DNA of 64,000 bases from the NCBI RefSeq assembly GCF_017876315.1, contig NZ_JAGINU010000002.1, positions 186,001 to 250,000 of the forward strand. The letters run 5' to 3'. The notes beneath the pieces were generated by a model that saw only the letters and a program-made list of their open reading frames with translations, did no database searches and was not told where the DNA came from. Position 1 is the first letter of the stretch. The number at the start of each line of letters is the position of its first letter. Below are positions 62,335 through 64,000 of the stretch, piece after piece. The DNA comes from Pseudonocardia parietis (lineage in GTDB: Bacteria; Actinomycetota; Actinomycetes; Mycobacteriales; Pseudonocardiaceae). Both the position numbers and the translations under genes were made by a program.

Positions 62335-62991
62335 GACACTCCTCCCCTCAACCGGACCGAGTGGCATCACTCGGACGTTTTCACGGTAGCGCAGGACAGC
62401 AATTGATCCGGCGCAGGCACAGATCGGCGCTCGACTGTGCCGCTGGACGTACGACCTACCTGTTGTGGACGCGGTCCTCTTGTGGACGCGACCTGGCGAT
62501 CCTCAGTCAATGGGTGGCTATGGCTTCTTGGTTCGGCACACGTCGCGTGCCGCCATCCGCTCGTCGCGTGACGGTCCGCAATCAACCGATAACTACAACA
62601 TCAAGTAGGACGATGAACTAACGAATTGAGCCCGACGCGCAGGCCTGGTTCCAGGAGCTGCAGATCGGCGACAAGGTCTAGGCCACCACCGCCTCGGTCG
62701 AAACGGGGAACAGGACGGTCGTTCCATGCTGACTGAGGCGCCGCCGGCTCGTGCGCTGTGACGGGCCGGCGGGGCGAGGTCTTCAGACGGGGACGGGGCA
62801 CCACGCGCGTACCGGGCGACTTCACGCCGAGCCACTGGCGAGCTCAATCGGCGGGCGCGGCCGCCTGCACGATCGTGCGAGAGAACGGGGTGCACCGTCG
62901 ACCTCACACGTCGCGACGCCGCCGTGGTCGGCCACGGTGTGCTCGACCATCACGGGGTGGTCATTCATGCCGCCGAGAACCCGGTGACGGG
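62335..62991. other. No convincing gene
   Basis: About 650 bases, less GC-biased near 62580-62640. A plus-strand fragment RIEPDAQAWFQELQIGDKV (about 62622-62680) resembles the end of an L,D-transpeptidase (DAxxWFxxLxxGDxV), but lacks the catalytic Cys region and is too short to call. The rest is unexplained. It probably contains the promoter of the membrane protein. Confidence 0.4.
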
Positions 62992-64000
62992 TCACTGGTC
63001 GCGGCTTTTCCACCCGGCCGTGCCACGCAGCACCACTCGCGCGCCGTCGAGTAGGACCGCGCCGAACAACGCCCAGATCAGCGGGGCCAGTGGCGCGAAC
63101 GCGGTCCGGGTGCGCATCAGCCGCGCGGCGCGGTGGTGCGCCGCCGCAGCAGCGCCCCAGCCGAGCAGCCCGGTCGTGACCAGGCCGATAGCCCGGGCGC
63201 TTCGGCCGCGTCCGGATCGGCCCGGCGTCCGCGCCACCCGCAGCCCGCACACCACGGCCACCGGCCCGGCCAGCGACATCGCCGCGTGCGTCAGCCCGCC
63301 CCCGGCCAGCACGAGCACCGACCGTTCGGTTGCGGCCACCAGCGTCTTGCGGAACGACGCCCAGCCGGCGCCGAAAGGGTCCAGCCCGCTGGTGGTGACC
63401 AGGCCGTGGGCGTCGACCAGCCTGGTGCGGCCGCCGTCGTCGCGTACCCGGGTGGCCAGCAGCACGTCCTCGGTCCGGCGATCCCGCAGCGCCGTCCAGC
63501 CACCGACCGCGTCGAACCGGTCGCGGCGCACCAGTAGGCACTGACCGATCGCCAACGCTCTCCGTGCCCGGCCCTGCGGGTCGGCGTGTTCGCCGATGAA
63601 CACGATCCCGGTCGGCATCAGCAGCGACCACGCCGCCGACCCGCCCGGCGGCGGGGTGCCGGCCGCGGAGACCAGGTCCGCGTCGTGCTGCACCGCGGTG
63701 GCTCGCAGCCGGCCCAGCAGCTCGGGCGCGAGCTGCGTGTCGGCGTCGACGAACAGCAGCCACTCTGGTGGCGCGGTCCCGGACCGGTCCCGTGCGACGC
63801 GGTCGGTATCCAACCCGATCTGCATCGCCGCGACCTTCCCGGACCAGCCGGCCGGGCGACCCTCGCCGCGCACGATCGTCACCCGTGGGTCGTCGTCTGC
63901 GTGCCGGGCCGCGATCTGCCCGGTGCCATCCGATGAGTCGTCGTCGACCACGACTATCCGCACGTCCGGCATGGTCTGCGCGCGCAGCGCATCGACGCAG
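62992..64000 (-). CDS. Family 2 glycosyltransferase (HpnB-like), N-terminus off window
   Basis: At least 336 codons, running off the right edge. RIVVVDDDSSDGTGQIAARH, WLLFVDADTQLAPELLGRL (DxD), LAIGQCLLVRRDRFDAVGGW and DRRTEDVLLATRVRDDGGR give the GT-A nucleotide-sugar site; the C-terminal part has two to three helices (VLVLAGGGLTHAAMSLAGP, IWALFGAVLLDGARVVL). Family 2 enzymes with membrane tails of this kind (hopanoid/carotenoid-associated HpnB-like) transfer sugars to membrane lipids. Confidence 0.9.
   Translation of the reverse strand, partial: CVDALRAQTMPDVRIVVVDDDSSDGTGQIAARHADDDPRVTIVRGEGRPAGWSGKVAAMQIGLDTDRVARDRSGTAPPEWLLFVDADTQLAPELLGRLRATAVQHDADLVSAAGTPPPGGSAAWSLLMPTGIVFIGEHADPQGRARRALAIGQCLLVRRDRFDAVGGWTALRDRRTEDVLLATRVRDDGGRTRLVDAHGLVTTSGLDPFGAGWASFRKTLVAATERSVLVLAGGGLTHAAMSLAGPVAVVCGLRVARTPGRSGRGRSARAIGLVTTGLLGWGAAAAAHHRAARLMRTRTAFAPLAPLIWALFGAVLLDGARVVLRGTAGWKSRDQ

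Noticed and set aside
62622-62680. Second L,D-transpeptidase fragment
   Set aside because: Only a short DAxxWF..GD motif with no catalytic Cys; too little to support a call.

Overview
The window is GC-rich DNA (runs of C/G at third codon positions, frequent GTG starts, 4-base stop/start overlaps) typical of an actinobacterium; the IS elements, the cysK2-like/MFS pair, the CmtR-like and CstR-like regulators and the ArsR-type mercury repressor suit the Pseudonocardiales (Pseudonocardia-like). No 16S, tRNA or species marker was seen, so this is inference. The stretch looks like an accessory metal-resistance region built on decayed mobile DNA, joined near 56 kb to what looks like ordinary envelope-related chromosome.

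Layout. 1-6.3 kb: leftovers of a conjugative element (two small minus-strand genes, a DUF2637/Spd-like membrane protein and a VirD4/TraG-like coupling protein, the latter two frameshifted), a BlaI/M56 sensor pair with two perfect tandem BlaI-type operators beside a truncated L,D-transpeptidase, and an 80-bp solo IS3 end. 6.8-12.2 kb: Abi-like HEPN protein, arsR with a truncated arsenite permease, a metal-type MerR regulator with a textbook dyad promoter driving an MFS pump, a second MFS pump, and a YnfA remnant. 12.3-18.5 kb: cadC-Cd/Zn ATPase operon with two isoprenylcysteine-methyltransferase-like membrane proteins, then a DsbA-like protein. 18.6-26.2 kb: copper ATPase copA, CopD-CtaG fusion, decayed cysK2/MFS pair and mntH. 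26.3-35.3 kb: IS3 copy, cmtR-cadA-lspA-cadD operon, SAM methyltransferase, two near-duplicate DUF302 genes around a decayed DUF6790 gene and a NicO-type nickel transporter. 35.4-43.6 kb: CstR-type persulfide sensor, persulfide dioxygenase/rhodanese genes, decayed TauE exporter, an IS110 element with an IS3 nested in its left end, and a SHOCT/multicopper-oxidase operon; three CsoR/CstR-type operators are spread through this block. 43.6-48.1 kb: gene fragments, a polysaccharide flippase and a TlpA-type thioredoxin operon. 48.3-54.5 kb: mercury operon (merA, merB, a broken membrane gene, a MerA-like flavoprotein) under a divergent ArsR-type repressor, bracketed by broken Tn3/resolvase genes. 54.5-56.2 kb: fragments. 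56.2-64 kb: a tightly overlapping operon GNAT - M15-like lipoprotein - MurJ-like flippase - response regulator - histidine kinase, then a membrane protein and a family 2 glycosyltransferase running off the right edge.

Functionally the intact genes form parallel detoxification modules (Cd/Zn/Pb, Cu, Mn, Ni, Hg, reactive sulfur), each with its own repressor, while most non-metal genes between them are truncated, frameshifted or carry stop codons. Many breaks are one-base changes in short C or G runs, so part of the apparent decay could be consensus error in the assembly rather than biology.
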